The position numbers and the translations under genes were made by a program. This document shows positions 35,954 to 44,392 of a stretch of DNA of 64,000 bases, one piece after another. The stretch lies in NCBI GenBank assembly GCA_965651695.1, contig CBFGTI010000001.1, positions 62,001 to 126,000 of the forward strand, in the 5' to 3' direction. How positions within the stretch are numbered: the first letter of the stretch is position 1; each line of letters begins with the position of its first letter. Below the pieces are notes generated by a model. The model was not told the DNA's origin. It made no database searches and was given only the letters and a program-made list of their open reading frames with translations. The DNA comes from Imperialibacter sp965651695 (GTDB taxonomy: Bacteria > Bacteroidota > Bacteroidia > Cytophagales > Cyclobacteriaceae).

Positions 35954-37069
35954 TTAAAAGAATTCCTTCATTTTATCGAAGAACCCTTTTTCAGACTTGC
36001 CTGGGTTGGGGTTGAAGTTTTCTGAATCCCTCAACTGCTCTAGCAGTTCGCGCTCCTCTTTGGTCAGGGTTTTGGGCGTCCAAACGTTTACATGTATGAG
36101 CTGGTCGCCACGGCCGTAGCCGTTGAGATCGGGTATGCCCTTGCTGCGGAGCCGCAACAGTTTGCCGCTTTGCGTTCCGGCGTCAATCTTGATCTTCACG
36201 TTGCCGTCGATGGTTGGCACTTCTACCGATGTGCCGAGGGCTGCATCGGCAAAGTTGAGGTACAGGTCGAAAATCACATTATTTCCATCGCGCTTTAACA
36301 GGTCGTCTTCAACTTCTTCGATCACAATGAGCAGGTCGCCGGGCGTTCCCCCCCCCGGGGCCATGTTTCCTTTACCACCCATCGAAAGCTGCATACCATC
36401 CGAAACACCGGCCGGTATCTTTATCGGAATTATTTCCTCCTGGGGCTGCAATCCAGAGCTGTCGACACCGGGAGGCCGCTTGTCTACCCGCTGGCCAGCT
36501 CCACCGCATGCGTGGCAGGTGCTTGAAGAGACCATCTGGCCCAGCATAGTGTTCACCACCTTTCGCACCTGCCCCGAGCCTCCACAGGTAGCGCATGTTG
36601 TGAAAGTAACGCCGGGGGCCGTTACCAGGCGGGTCACTTTTATTTTTTTCTCTACGCCATTTGCAATTTCGGCCAGTGTAAGCCGGAGCTTAATACGAAG
36701 GTTGGAGCCTTTGCGTACCCTCGAACGCTGCCCTCCGCCGAAAAAGCTTTCGAACGGGCTACCACCTCCGAAAATATCGCCAAACTGTTCAAATATGTCG
36801 TCCATCGACATACCACCACCACCGAAGCCGCCTCCGGCTGCACCCCCTACGCCCTGGTGACCGAAACGATCGTAGCGCTGCCGCTTTTCAGGGTTGCTTA
36901 AAACTTCGTAGGCCTCCGCGGCTTCCTTAAATTTTTCTTCTGCAGATGGGTCGTTGGGATTCTTATCCGGATGGAATTTTATGGCCGTCTTTCTGTAGGC
37001 TTTTTTAATGTCTTCCTGGGAAGCGTTCTTTTCAACCCCTAATACTTCGTAATAATCTCTTTTTGCCAT
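35954..37069 (-). CDS. dnaJ: Molecular chaperone DnaJ with a reduced zinc domain
   Basis: Co-chaperone of DnaK, 371 residues. The J domain has HPD at residues 33-35, followed by a G/F-rich linker (about 70-113) and C-terminal substrate-binding domains. The cysteine-rich region keeps only two of the four CxxCxGxG motifs: CATCGGSG at 159-166 and CHACGGAG at 185-192. The flanking motifs I and IV are replaced by RLVTAPGVTF and DKRPPGVDSSG. Zinc centre II is thus retained and centre I is lost. It lies seven bases after grpE on the same strand and is co-transcribed with it; dnaK is not in the window. Confidence 0.93.
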   Translation of the reverse strand: MAKRDYYEVLGVEKNASQEDIKKAYRKTAIKFHPDKNPNDPSAEEKFKEAAEAYEVLSNPEKRQRYDRFGHQGVGGAAGGGFGGGGMSMDDIFEQFGDIFGGGSPFESFFGGGQRSRVRKGSNLRIKLRLTLAEIANGVEKKIKVTRLVTAPGVTFTTCATCGGSGQVRKVVNTMLGQMVSSSTCHACGGAGQRVDKRPPGVDSSGLQPQEEIIPIKIPAGVSDGMQLSMGGKGNMAPGGGTPGDLLIVIEEVEDDLLKRDGNNVIFDLYLNFADAALGTSVEVPTIDGNVKIKIDAGTQSGKLLRLRSKGIPDLNGYGRGDQLIHVNVWTPKTLTKEERELLEQLRDSENFNPNPGKSEKGFFDKMKEFF

Positions 37070-37076
37070 ATTTTAA

Positions 37077-37679
37077 CTATGCGCCGGTAACAACTTTAGC
37101 AAAACGAATTACCTTATCGCCAAGCAGGTACCCTTTTTCAATTACATCTACTACTTTGCCTTTCAGGCTTTCGTCGGGAGCGGGAAACTGCGTCACCGCT
37201 TCATGAAATTCAGGGTTAAAATCGCTCCCTTTTTCCACTTCCATTGCCTTCACTCCCTTTTGCTCAAGCGTTTTTGTCAATTTATTGTAGATCAAATCTA
37301 CCCCCTCCTTCACAGAAGGGTTCACCTCCTGCGAGTCAATGGATTTTTTTGCTCTTTCGAAGTCGTCGATAACAGGCAGCAGCGCGGTAAGTACTTCTTC
37401 GCCGGCAGTTTTTATAAGCTCAATACGTTCTTTGGCAGTTCTGCGACGAAAATTTTCGAACTCCGAATACAGACGTAGATATTTATCCTTCGATTCGTCG
37501 AGATCTCTTTTTAAAGAAGCTACCTCATCTTCTGCGGCTTCCGTGGGGGCAGTATTTTCCACGTCTTCCCCGTCTAGCAGTTCCTGGTCGACCTGTGCAC
37601 TCGTTTCCGCTCCTTTTTCACCATTTTCCTGGCTGTTCTTCAAAGTGTCTTTATTTTCTTCTGCTTTATTTTTCGCCAT
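37077..37679 (-). CDS. grpE: Nucleotide exchange factor GrpE
   Basis: A protein of 200 residues. An acidic disordered N-terminus (first 55 residues) leads into the long dimerising coiled coil (VASLKRDLDESKDKYLRLYS) and the beta-domain with the family motif GSDFNPEFHEAV and a late VIEKGYLLGDKVIRFAKV. It releases ADP from DnaK. The gene directly precedes dnaJ. A direct repeat upstream (37744-37765) may be a regulatory site. Confidence 0.94.
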   Translation of the reverse strand: MAKNKAEENKDTLKNSQENGEKGAETSAQVDQELLDGEDVENTAPTEAAEDEVASLKRDLDESKDKYLRLYSEFENFRRRTAKERIELIKTAGEEVLTALLPVIDDFERAKKSIDSQEVNPSVKEGVDLIYNKLTKTLEQKGVKAMEVEKGSDFNPEFHEAVTQFPAPDESLKGKVVDVIEKGYLLGDKVIRFAKVVTGA

Positions 37680-37743
37680 TTCAAGAAACTTTAATTCTGC
37701 TCTGCTTTTGTCAATTATTTTGCCAAATGCCTCCGTACTGACA

Positions 37744-37765
37744 AGTTGACACCTGAGTTGACACC
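37744..37765. promoter_or_regulatory. Direct repeat of a 10-mer upstream of grpE-dnaJ
   Basis: AGTTGACACC occurs twice (37744-37753 and 37756-37765) with 12-base period, about one helical turn, in the 106-base gap between obg and grpE. It lies 65-86 bases before the grpE start and could be a regulator site or part of a promoter. CIRCE-type inverted repeats are not present. Confidence 0.4.
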
Positions 37766-37785
37766 GTTGCCGTTTAGTCGCGACT

Positions 37786-38775
37786 TTACCCGTTGATGGT
37801 TTGCCAAATAAGGTCTTTTAGCTGCGGAATACCCTGTTGCGTCACGCTGGAAATAAAAAGCGAAGGCACACCCGGCGGCAATTCCTTTTTCATCTCTTCC
37901 AGCAGTTCTTCATCCAGCATGTCAGACTTACTTATGGCCAGTATTCTTTGCTTGTCGAGTAGCTCCGGATTAAATTTCCTCAGCTCATTCAATAAAATAT
38001 TATACTCTTTCACGATGTCGGCCGTATCGGCCGGAACAAGGAAAAGTAATATTGAATTGCGTTCTATGTGCCTCAAAAAGCGAAGGCCCAGCCCTCTGCC
38101 CTCTGCTGCCCCCTCAATAATGCCCGGAATGTCGGCTACGACAAATGATTTGTAGTCGTGATATTTGACGACCCCCAGATTGGGCGTGAGTGTTGTGAAG
38201 GGATAGTCGGCAATTTCGGGCCTGGCGGCAGAAATTGCCGAAAGCAGCGTAGACTTACCGGCGTTGGGGAATCCCACCAGCCCGACATCAGCCAAAAGCT
38301 TCAGCTCAAGGATAACCCAACCTTCTTCGCCGGGCCTGCCAGGCTGGGCATAGGTTGGCACCTGGTTGGTGGGAGATTTGAAGTGGTCGTTGCCCAACCC
38401 GCCCATGCCTCCTCTCTTCAGTACTTCCTGCTGGCCTTCATTTACAATTTCCAGCAGTTTCTCCCCGGTTTCAGCGTCTCTTGCAACTGTTCCCAGCGGT
38501 ACGTCCAGTATTATATCTTTACCCTGTGCGCCTGTACGTCTTCCCCCTTCACCATTTACGCCGTCCTGGGCAATTACGTGTTTCTTGTATTTAAGGTGTA
38601 GCAGCGTCCATAGTTGCGGGTTGCCACGCAGAATAATGTGGCCTCCGCGGCCACCATCTCCACCATCCGGACCACCGCGGTCCACATACTTTTCGTGCCT
38701 GAAATGTACTGAGCCAGCACCACCATTGCCCGACCGGCAGTTAATTTTTACGTAGTCAATAAAATTCTCAGTCAT
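37786..38775 (-). CDS. obg: GTPase Obg
   Basis: Ribosome-assembly GTPase. From the ATG at 38775 (MTENFIDYVKI) it has 329 residues; the frame is open 33 codons further, but those residues do not resemble Obg. The glycine-rich Obg fold occupies residues 1-158 (SGNGGAGSVHFRHEKYV and DGGRGGHIILRG), followed by the G domain with GFPNAGKST, DIPGIIEGAAEGRGLG and SKSD. The C-terminal OCT domain is absent, as is usual in Bacteroidota. Confidence 0.94.
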   Translation of the reverse strand: MTENFIDYVKINCRSGNGGAGSVHFRHEKYVDRGGPDGGDGGRGGHIILRGNPQLWTLLHLKYKKHVIAQDGVNGEGGRRTGAQGKDIILDVPLGTVARDAETGEKLLEIVNEGQQEVLKRGGMGGLGNDHFKSPTNQVPTYAQPGRPGEEGWVILELKLLADVGLVGFPNAGKSTLLSAISAARPEIADYPFTTLTPNLGVVKYHDYKSFVVADIPGIIEGAAEGRGLGLRFLRHIERNSILLFLVPADTADIVKEYNILLNELRKFNPELLDKQRILAISKSDMLDEELLEEMKKELPPGVPSLFISSVTQQGIPQLKDLIWQTING

Positions 38776-38903
38776 CTCAAAATGCGGATTGATTATCTCT
38801 CCCTGGCATGCACCAACGTCGTTAGCCTGGCCAAACAGACAGAAAAATGCGTGATATAATACCGTTAAGGACAACCCGTTCCGGCCAATCCGGGGTGGTG
38901 TTA

Positions 38904-39494
38904 TCAGGTAAGGGAGTCAATTATTCCGCAAATATCAGCAAATATTTGGTTTATTTCGCCCACGCCTTTTACCGCATAGTATTTGCTCTGGCTTTTGTAG
39001 TAGTTGGCCACAGGCAGGGTCTCATCCTGGTACACTTTGATGCGGTTCGTTATTTTGGCTTCATCCTGGTCATCAACCCGCCCCGAGGTCTTTCCTCGCT
39101 CGGCTATGCGCACCCGCAATTCTTCTTCAGGAACCTCCAGGGCAATCATACCTTTAATTGGAGCCCCTTTGGCATTTAGCAACTCATCAAGTGCTTCAGC
39201 TTGCTTTACCGTCCGGGGGAATCCGTCGAAGATAAATCCCGGGGTACCAGCCGAGGATTTTATTTTCTCATCTACCATCCCTATCACAACCTTGTCGGGC
39301 ACAAGATTGCCCTCATCCATATACTTTTGAGCCAGCCGGCCGAGCTCGGTGCCTTCGGTCAAATGTTTGCGAAACAAATCGCCGGTAGAAATATGGGAGA
39401 GCTTATATTTTGCAATAATTTTTTCACTCTGAGTACCTTTTCCCGCACCGGGAGGGCCAAATAATACTATGTTAAGCATTTGTTTTTGGTTCAT
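38904..39494 (-). CDS. adk: Adenylate kinase
   Basis: Converts AMP and ATP to two ADP. 196 residues from 39494, or 191 from a second ATG at 39479 (MLNIVLFGPPGAGKGT). The P-loop GPPGAGKGTQ, the AMP-binding STGDLFR, and FDGFPRTVKQAE are intact. The LID domain is of the short, zinc-free kind (GKTSGRVDDQDE). The start is ambiguous. It lies between hpt and obg on the same strand. Confidence 0.95.
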   Translation of the reverse strand: MNQKQMLNIVLFGPPGAGKGTQSEKIIAKYKLSHISTGDLFRKHLTEGTELGRLAQKYMDEGNLVPDKVVIGMVDEKIKSSAGTPGFIFDGFPRTVKQAEALDELLNAKGAPIKGMIALEVPEEELRVRIAERGKTSGRVDDQDEAKITNRIKVYQDETLPVANYYKSQSKYYAVKGVGEINQIFADICGIIDSLT

Positions 39495-39657
39495 ATAAAT
39501 AAATAGAGGGTTTTGCCGTAAAAAAAGAACCCGTTCAGGATCTTTGCTTCCTTAGTATGGCTGGCCTTCACCTTTTTTTTGGAAGGTCAAAAATCTAAAA
39601 TACTTCTGAAAAAAAGAATTACAAAATCGAGATAGAACGAAAGCGCTGCAAGCACTT

Positions 39658-40182
39658 TCAACTTACCTGGTAGATGTCTGGCAAATGCCGTCCTTTTTCG
39701 TCATAGTCCAACCCGTAGCCAACTACGAATTTGTTTGGTATAGAAAACCCCACGTAGTCTAGCGGGTACTTGTTTTTAAACACATCTTCCTTAACAAGCA
39801 GGGTACAAATTCGCACGGAAGCCGGAAGTTGCTCCTCGACCATGTTCACAAGTTCTTTCATTGTAAGGCCCGTGTCTACGATGTCCTCCACTATCAGCAC
39901 ATCTTTGTTTTTCAGGTCGTGCATTAGCCCGATGAGTGTTTGCACCCTACCGCTGGAACTCGTGCCCTTGTACGATTTGAGCTTTACAAATGAAACTTCC
40001 GGCTCTGCATTGAGCTTTCTTATGAGATCTCCCGCAAAAATGAATGCGCCATTTAATACTACCAGGGCGACCAACTGTTTGCCTCTGTAATCGCGGTTAA
40101 TTTCATCAGCAAGCGCATCAACACGATGGGCTATCCGGGCACTGTCGATTAAAATCTGAAATTCCTTGTCGTTAACAGTCAT
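39658..40182 (-). CDS. hpt: Hypoxanthine phosphoribosyltransferase
   Basis: Purine salvage enzyme, 174 residues, which makes IMP or GMP from hypoxanthine or guanine and PRPP. The PRPP-binding motif VLIVEDIVDTGLTM is complete, preceded by the flexible-loop region SFVKLKSYKGTSSSGRV and followed by the purine-contact part YVGFSIPNKFVVGYGLDYDE. It is followed by adk 160 bases downstream, so the two nucleotide enzymes are neighbours. Confidence 0.95.
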   Translation of the reverse strand: MTVNDKEFQILIDSARIAHRVDALADEINRDYRGKQLVALVVLNGAFIFAGDLIRKLNAEPEVSFVKLKSYKGTSSSGRVQTLIGLMHDLKNKDVLIVEDIVDTGLTMKELVNMVEEQLPASVRICTLLVKEDVFKNKYPLDYVGFSIPNKFVVGYGLDYDEKGRHLPDIYQVS

Positions 40183-40237
40183 AATACAAGTTAATCGTCA
40201 AAAAAGTATAAAGGAAAAAACCGCCGTCGTGGTTCGG

Positions 40238-41161
40238 TTAAAGTTCCCGCATCAACACGGTATACAGATCTATCATGGTTTGGATGTCGTAAACATGCAC
40301 TGTCTCGTTGGGCGAGTGCACATTGCTTTCGGGCGCCCCCACAAAACACCAGTCGATCGGATACGGCGAGGTTTGCAAATCGCGGCCATCCGAAGAGCCG
40401 CTTCCTTCTACTTCCAGCTGAAAAGGGATGCCAGAGGCCAACGCAATAGCCGTGATCCTGTCGATATAGGCCTTGCGCGGAATATTTTTGTCGCGCATCG
40501 AAATTACCACACCTTTGCCGGGGTGCACCCCGTCTGTAACCCAGGTGATGTCGGAAATTAGCGTTTGCCTTACCTGCCACCGCTCGTATAAATACCTGAT
40601 AAGGTACTGCACCGAGCCTCCGCCATGTTCTTCCCAGCAACTAAACACAATAATGCCGTTGTCCATTGTTTCGGCAACTTTGAGGGCGCTGTAAACGCCC
40701 AGCCGGTTGTCGAGGTAGCAGCTGGTAATGAAGTCGCCCTTGCGCCGGAAGTCGCATTTGTAGGTAAGTGCGGTGCCCCTGTCTATGGCGCGGCCAAACT
40801 CGTAGTACGCCCGTCCTTCTTCATTCAGCAGTAGCTTACAGTCGATAAGGCCGAGGCTGTCTTGACCAACCAGCCTTGTGCCGGTATCGGCGTCGGGGCT
40901 ACCGATTGGCACAAGCTGGTTCTCGTACCTCACGGTGAAACCGATGGAATCCATGTGGGCAAAAATGGCTGTGCGGGGTTTTTTCCCCGGCGATTCAAAA
41001 GCGAGGATGAGGCAATCCTGGAAATCGGGCCCCTGGATGATTTCGGGCTGTATTTTCCAGTTTTTCTGGTGCTTACGAACGTACGAAAGAATAAATTCCT
41101 TTAGAGGTGCCTCGTTTCCCGACGGGGCGTGGATGCTGCAAAGTTGTTGAAGAAGTTTCAT
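40238..41161 (-). CDS. M42-family metallopeptidase
   Basis: About 307 residues from the ATG at 41161 (MKLLQQLCSIHAPSGNE), which matches the usual family N-terminus. The metal and catalytic residues of M42 aminopeptidases are in place: AHMDSIGF, DNRLG, CWEEHGG and TDGVHPGKG, with a final histidine in ESNVHSPNE. The family covers glutamyl or deblocking aminopeptidases that trim peptides in the cytoplasm. The MITE-like element lies 60 bases upstream of its start and may affect its promoter. Confidence 0.88.
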   Translation of the reverse strand: MKLLQQLCSIHAPSGNEAPLKEFILSYVRKHQKNWKIQPEIIQGPDFQDCLILAFESPGKKPRTAIFAHMDSIGFTVRYENQLVPIGSPDADTGTRLVGQDSLGLIDCKLLLNEEGRAYYEFGRAIDRGTALTYKCDFRRKGDFITSCYLDNRLGVYSALKVAETMDNGIIVFSCWEEHGGGSVQYLIRYLYERWQVRQTLISDITWVTDGVHPGKGVVISMRDKNIPRKAYIDRITAIALASGIPFQLEVEGSGSSDGRDLQTSPYPIDWCFVGAPESNVHSPNETVHVYDIQTMIDLYTVLMREL

Positions 41162-41220
41162 GCATGTGACAATGTGGAGTGCCAAATAACAAAGAAATTT
41201 GCAGATGCGGGGTAGTTTTC

Positions 41221-41436
41221 AAGAAAGAGTCAGGGCGATTGCATTTAAAATAATTTCTTTAAAATCCTTCGTTTTACCCCTAATCCGCCAGCTGGCGGAA
41301 GCCAAAGGATTTCAAAGCCGTTGCGGGCGGCTAGGCTCACCCGTCAGGGCGGCCGACGTGGAACGGGGTAAATAAACGGCTTTGAAATTTAATTTTGACT
41401 GATCTGTTTTAAATGCGATTGCCCTGAAGAAAGAGT
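41221..41436. mobile_element. MITE-like element (196 bp) with 10-bp target duplication
   Basis: The 196-base element (41231-41426) starts with CAGGGCGATTGCATTTAAAA and ends with TTTTAAATGCGATTGCCCTG, a 20-bp terminal inverted repeat with two mismatches. The 10-mer AAGAAAGAGT flanks it perfectly on both sides (41221-41230, 41427-41436). Inside lie a second inverted repeat ATTTCAAAGCCGTT / AACGGCTTTGAAAT (41309-41322 and 41375-41388) and a perfect 16-base palindrome TCCGCCAGCTGGCGGA (41284-41299). No coding sequence is present. It occupies most of the divergent gap between the M42 peptidase and upp genes. Confidence 0.85.
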
Positions 41437-41514
41437 GAGCAAGTACATGATGCAGCAAATATTTTTTAATAGCCGCCAAAATTGTAAAATTGGCTCCGTT
41501 GACGATCTACCGAA

Positions 41515-42174
41515 ATGAATGTGCACGTATTAAACGAAAAAAGCTCAGTTGCCAACCGGTTTTTGGCCGAGTTGCGTGACTGCCATACGCAAAGCGACCG
41601 ATTGCGATTTAGACGCAACATGGAGAGGCTGGGCGAGCTTATGGCCTACGAGTTTTCCAAAACGCTGCAGATACAGTCAGCAGAAATTACCACCCCCCTC
41701 GACACAATGCGGGTTGACGTGCCGGCTGAAGAGTTGGTGCTGGTAACGGTGCTCCGGGCGGGCATCCCGTTCTTCCAGGGCTTTCTCAACATTTTTGACA
41801 CCGCCTCGTCGGGGTTTATCGGGGCATTCAGAGAAGAAAGCGGCAGCGAGCCGGTTCGCGACTTGCATATTGCCCTTACCTACAGCGCTATGCCCAACCT
41901 AAGTGGCAAGCATCTCGTATTAATCGACCCCATGCTGGCAACAGGCAAATCGCTTGTAAAGGCTTTCCATCAATGCCTGAAGTATGGGCAACCGCAGGCG
42001 GTTCATTTTATGTCGGTAATAAGTGCTCCGGAAGGTATCAGGCATCTGCAGCAAGCAGTAGATCACCCCGGCAGCATTTGGACGTGGGCCAAAGACAGTC
42101 ATTTGAACGACTTGGCTTACATCGTACCCGGTTTGGGCGATGCGGGCGATTTATCTTTTGGAGTTAAAGAATGA
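41515..42174 (+). CDS. upp: Uracil phosphoribosyltransferase
   Basis: Pyrimidine salvage enzyme, 219 residues, making UMP from uracil and PRPP. It has the N-terminal LAELRD-like helix region, VLRAGIPFFQGFLNIF, and the PRPP motif LIDPMLATGKSL. The C-terminal GDAGDLSFGV closes the active site. A -7-like element (TAAAATTG) lies about 30 bases before the ATG. The MITE-like element ends 79 bases upstream. Confidence 0.94.
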   Translation: MNVHVLNEKSSVANRFLAELRDCHTQSDRLRFRRNMERLGELMAYEFSKTLQIQSAEITTPLDTMRVDVPAEELVLVTVLRAGIPFFQGFLNIFDTASSGFIGAFREESGSEPVRDLHIALTYSAMPNLSGKHLVLIDPMLATGKSLVKAFHQCLKYGQPQAVHFMSVISAPEGIRHLQQAVDHPGSIWTWAKDSHLNDLAYIVPGLGDAGDLSFGVKE

Positions 42175-42202
42175 ATGGCAGACATTTTGTGTTAGCAGGT
42201 TA

Positions 42203-42225
42203 GCGGCTCCCTTGTCCCGAGCCGC
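42203..42225 (+). terminator. Possible terminator after upp
   Basis: GCGGCTC (42203-42209) and GAGCCGC (42219-42225) form a 7-bp GC stem with a 9-base loop; the following AGTTT is only weakly T-rich. Confidence 0.4.
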
Positions 42226-42252
42226 AGTTTAACGTAGCTTTTCCTGGAAAAT

Positions 42253-42717
42253 ATGCAGGCAAATTTTGTTGCAGAAATACTAAAGTACCTCGGGGTGTAT
42301 GTGCTTAGTATGTTTAAGTTTATCGCGGGTCCTACTATTGGTATCTCTTCGGGGTTGAATTTTTTTGTCACCGTTGCCCTTACCGTAGCTGGCATGATGA
42401 CGATCGTTTACACCATAACCTACTTTGGTGACAACGTAAAAAGGATAGTGCACCGGCTTTTTGAACCTAAGAGAAAGAGAAAAGTCTTTACAAAGAGCAA
42501 GCGACGCTTCGTAGCCCTCTGGAAAAAGTATGGCGTTTACGGTATATCGTTTTTTTCTCCACTTTTTATTACACCCATTGGTGGAGCCATCATTCTTAAC
42601 ACACTTGGTGCTGAGAAGAAAAAGATTATTCCGAGCATGTGGGTAAGCGCTATTTTTTGGGGAGTGATTCACACCCTCCTCGTAAAATATGCCCGGGACC
42701 TAATCCTTTGGATGTAG
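42253..42717 (+). CDS. Small integral membrane protein of unknown function
   Basis: A protein of 154 residues with about four hydrophobic helices and a very basic central loop (EPKRKRKVFTKSKRRF), which should face the cytoplasm. The last segments (GISFFSPLFITPIGGAIIL and SAIFWGVIHTLLVKY) resemble motifs in small exporter or SNARE-associated membrane families, but similarity is too weak for a call. It follows upp on the same strand, about 80 bases away, after a possible terminator. Confidence 0.62.
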   Translation: MQANFVAEILKYLGVYVLSMFKFIAGPTIGISSGLNFFVTVALTVAGMMTIVYTITYFGDNVKRIVHRLFEPKRKRKVFTKSKRRFVALWKKYGVYGISFFSPLFITPIGGAIILNTLGAEKKKIIPSMWVSAIFWGVIHTLLVKYARDLILWM

Positions 42718-42749
42718 GGTAAGCGATAATTTTGTTGTCCTTGCCGTGG

Positions 42750-43772
42750 CTACTCCCTCAACCTCATTCTCAGAAGCCTGCTGTCGGCAGTAATAAAAAT
42801 CACTTTGTCGTTTTCTCCGAATCCCACGTTTGCAGTAGCAGCACCTGTTTTGATCGTTCCGAGGTGTTTGCCGGTGGCGTCAAAAACCAGCACACCGCCT
42901 GGTCCTGTGGCAAAAATATTGCCGCTGCTGTCTACCTTCAGCCCATCCTGAGATCCCGGCCCGCTTAGCCCTGATGCATCAAAAAAGATCTTGCCTTCCC
43001 CCAGCGTGCCATCTTCGTTTACAGGGAAAGACATCCATACCGGATTTTTACCGTCTGAATTGGCCACGTACAAAGTCTTTTCGTCAGGCGAAAGGGCAAT
43101 TCCGTTGGGTTTGCTAAGCACGTCGGTCAGCAATTCCACTTCGCCGTCAGTTTTCAGCCGGTACACACCGTTAAAGGCCAGCTCTTTTTCGGGGTCCTCG
43201 TCAAGGCCATTGAGCCCATACGGAGGATCGGTAAAATATATGTCGCCATTGCTCTTTATCGCGAGATCATTGGGGCTGTTAAACCTTTTGCCGCTATAGT
43301 CTTTTACCAAAGTTTCAAATTCAGCCGCGGGGCTGTCGAGCGGCGCTGCCAGCCTCGCCAATTGCCTGTTGCCGTGCTGGCACAGTATCAGCCTTCCGTC
43401 TGCATCCAGGGCAAGGCCATTTGCACCTGGCTCACGGGTGGCCTTGGCCGGGTCTCCGGTAAAGCCGGAGGGTGTGAGATACGTGGTTACTCCCTGCCCT
43501 TCCTGCCATTTGTATATCACGTTTTTGGGCACGTCTGTAAACAGCAGCATCTGATGAGACGGCACCCACACCGGACCTTCAGCCCAATCGTAACCTTCGC
43601 CCAACACCTCAAGTTCGGCATCTTTAGTTATCAGCCGGTCGATGGCCGGGTCGAGGCGCTCAACCACACCGTTTGCAGATGTAGCTGTGTCGCCGTCAGT
43701 TACTTGTGTTGACCGTGAAGTGCAGGAAGCAAGTGCGAGCATGGCACCGCCTGCAAGTAATAATTTTCTCAT
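42750..43772 (-). CDS. SMP-30/gluconolactonase-like lipoprotein
   Basis: About 340 residues from the ATG at 43772, which gives a typical lipobox LALASC at the N-terminus. The frame is open 38 codons further, without a signal-like sequence. The six-bladed beta-propeller of SMP-30 lactonases is visible: AEGPVWVPSHQMLLFTDVP near the start, RFNSPNDLAIKSNGDIYFTD in the middle and GPGSQDGLKVDSSGNIFATG at the end, with plausible calcium ligands (E, N and D). It would hydrolyse a sugar lactone in the envelope. The substrate is unknown. Confidence 0.82.
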   Translation of the reverse strand: MRKLLLAGGAMLALASCTSRSTQVTDGDTATSANGVVERLDPAIDRLITKDAELEVLGEGYDWAEGPVWVPSHQMLLFTDVPKNVIYKWQEGQGVTTYLTPSGFTGDPAKATREPGANGLALDADGRLILCQHGNRQLARLAAPLDSPAAEFETLVKDYSGKRFNSPNDLAIKSNGDIYFTDPPYGLNGLDEDPEKELAFNGVYRLKTDGEVELLTDVLSKPNGIALSPDEKTLYVANSDGKNPVWMSFPVNEDGTLGEGKIFFDASGLSGPGSQDGLKVDSSGNIFATGPGGVLVFDATGKHLGTIKTGAATANVGFGENDKVIFITADSRLLRMRLRE

Positions 43773-44005
43773 ACGCTTGATTTGTTTTTCCGAGCAGCTC
43801 CCGTACACGAAACGAAGAGCTATTTTCTGCTTCATGTATTCGTGGTGTTTGGGCATGTATCGTCGTATACTAATGAAACCCACCACTAAATATAAAAAAA
43901 TGATTACTTCTTTTCTCTTACGGCCCGTTTATAAAACCGCGACAGAATTCCATTTCTCTTTTACATTTAATTTCTCTTATTTCCGGCCGTTCAAAAAAAC
44001 GAGAC

Positions 44006-44272
44006 ATGTTTGGTTGGTTTAAGCGAAAGAAAAAAGACAGCGCGCCCAAAAAGCCCGATCTGGTAGATTTGGCTCAGCAACCCCTGGCAGTGGGCGACAG
44101 GGTGGAATCGTTGCGGTACGACCTGGGAGTGAGCCTTTTGGTAGAAATGGAAGACGGTATTTATTATCAGTCGGAAAAGGACGGGCGAAAAATCCACTGG
44201 ACGAGGATGATTGACGCATCTACTCAGTTTCAGAAAGTAAAGAAAATTACACCGCACACGGGCGAACAGTAA
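44006..44272 (+). CDS. Small conserved protein of unknown function
   Basis: A protein of 88 residues. A basic N-terminus (FGWFKRKKKDSAPKKPD) is followed by a compact beta-rich part, LAVGDRVESLRYDLGVSLLV and YYQSEKDGRKIHWTRMIDA, resembling small SH3-like domains. It has no membrane segment or catalytic motif. It stands alone between a minus-strand SMP-30 gene and a sigma-54-type promoter. Function unknown. Confidence 0.62.
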   Translation: MFGWFKRKKKDSAPKKPDLVDLAQQPLAVGDRVESLRYDLGVSLLVEMEDGIYYQSEKDGRKIHWTRMIDASTQFQKVKKITPHTGEQ

Positions 44273-44365
44273 ATAGCTCTTTTTTGTCCGGTTTCGTTAC
44301 AGATCTCAAAGCCGTTACGAGAATAGCATACTACAATCATCTGACAATAAGTTAGTTATGTTTTT

Positions 44366-44380
44366 TGGCACTCGAATTGC
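44366..44380 (+). promoter_or_regulatory. Sigma-54 type -24/-12 promoter
   Basis: TGGCAC (44366-44371), five bases, then TTGC (44377-44380) matches the sigma-54 consensus TGGCACGNNNNTTGCW with exact spacing (GG-N10-GC). The same site is also an 11-bp inverted repeat (44360-44370 and 44378-44388), so a repressor operator is the main alternative. A sigma-54 start site would fall near 44391, so the ATG at 44393 would be leaderless or the true start is further in (ATG at 44432). Enhancer sites are not identified. Confidence 0.65.
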
Positions 44381-44392
44381 CAAAAAACAGGC

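Noticed and set aside
38776..38874. An N-terminal extension of Obg with 33 more codons.
   Set aside because: The extra residues do not resemble Obg, and the ATG at 38775 gives the conserved start MTENFIDYVKI.
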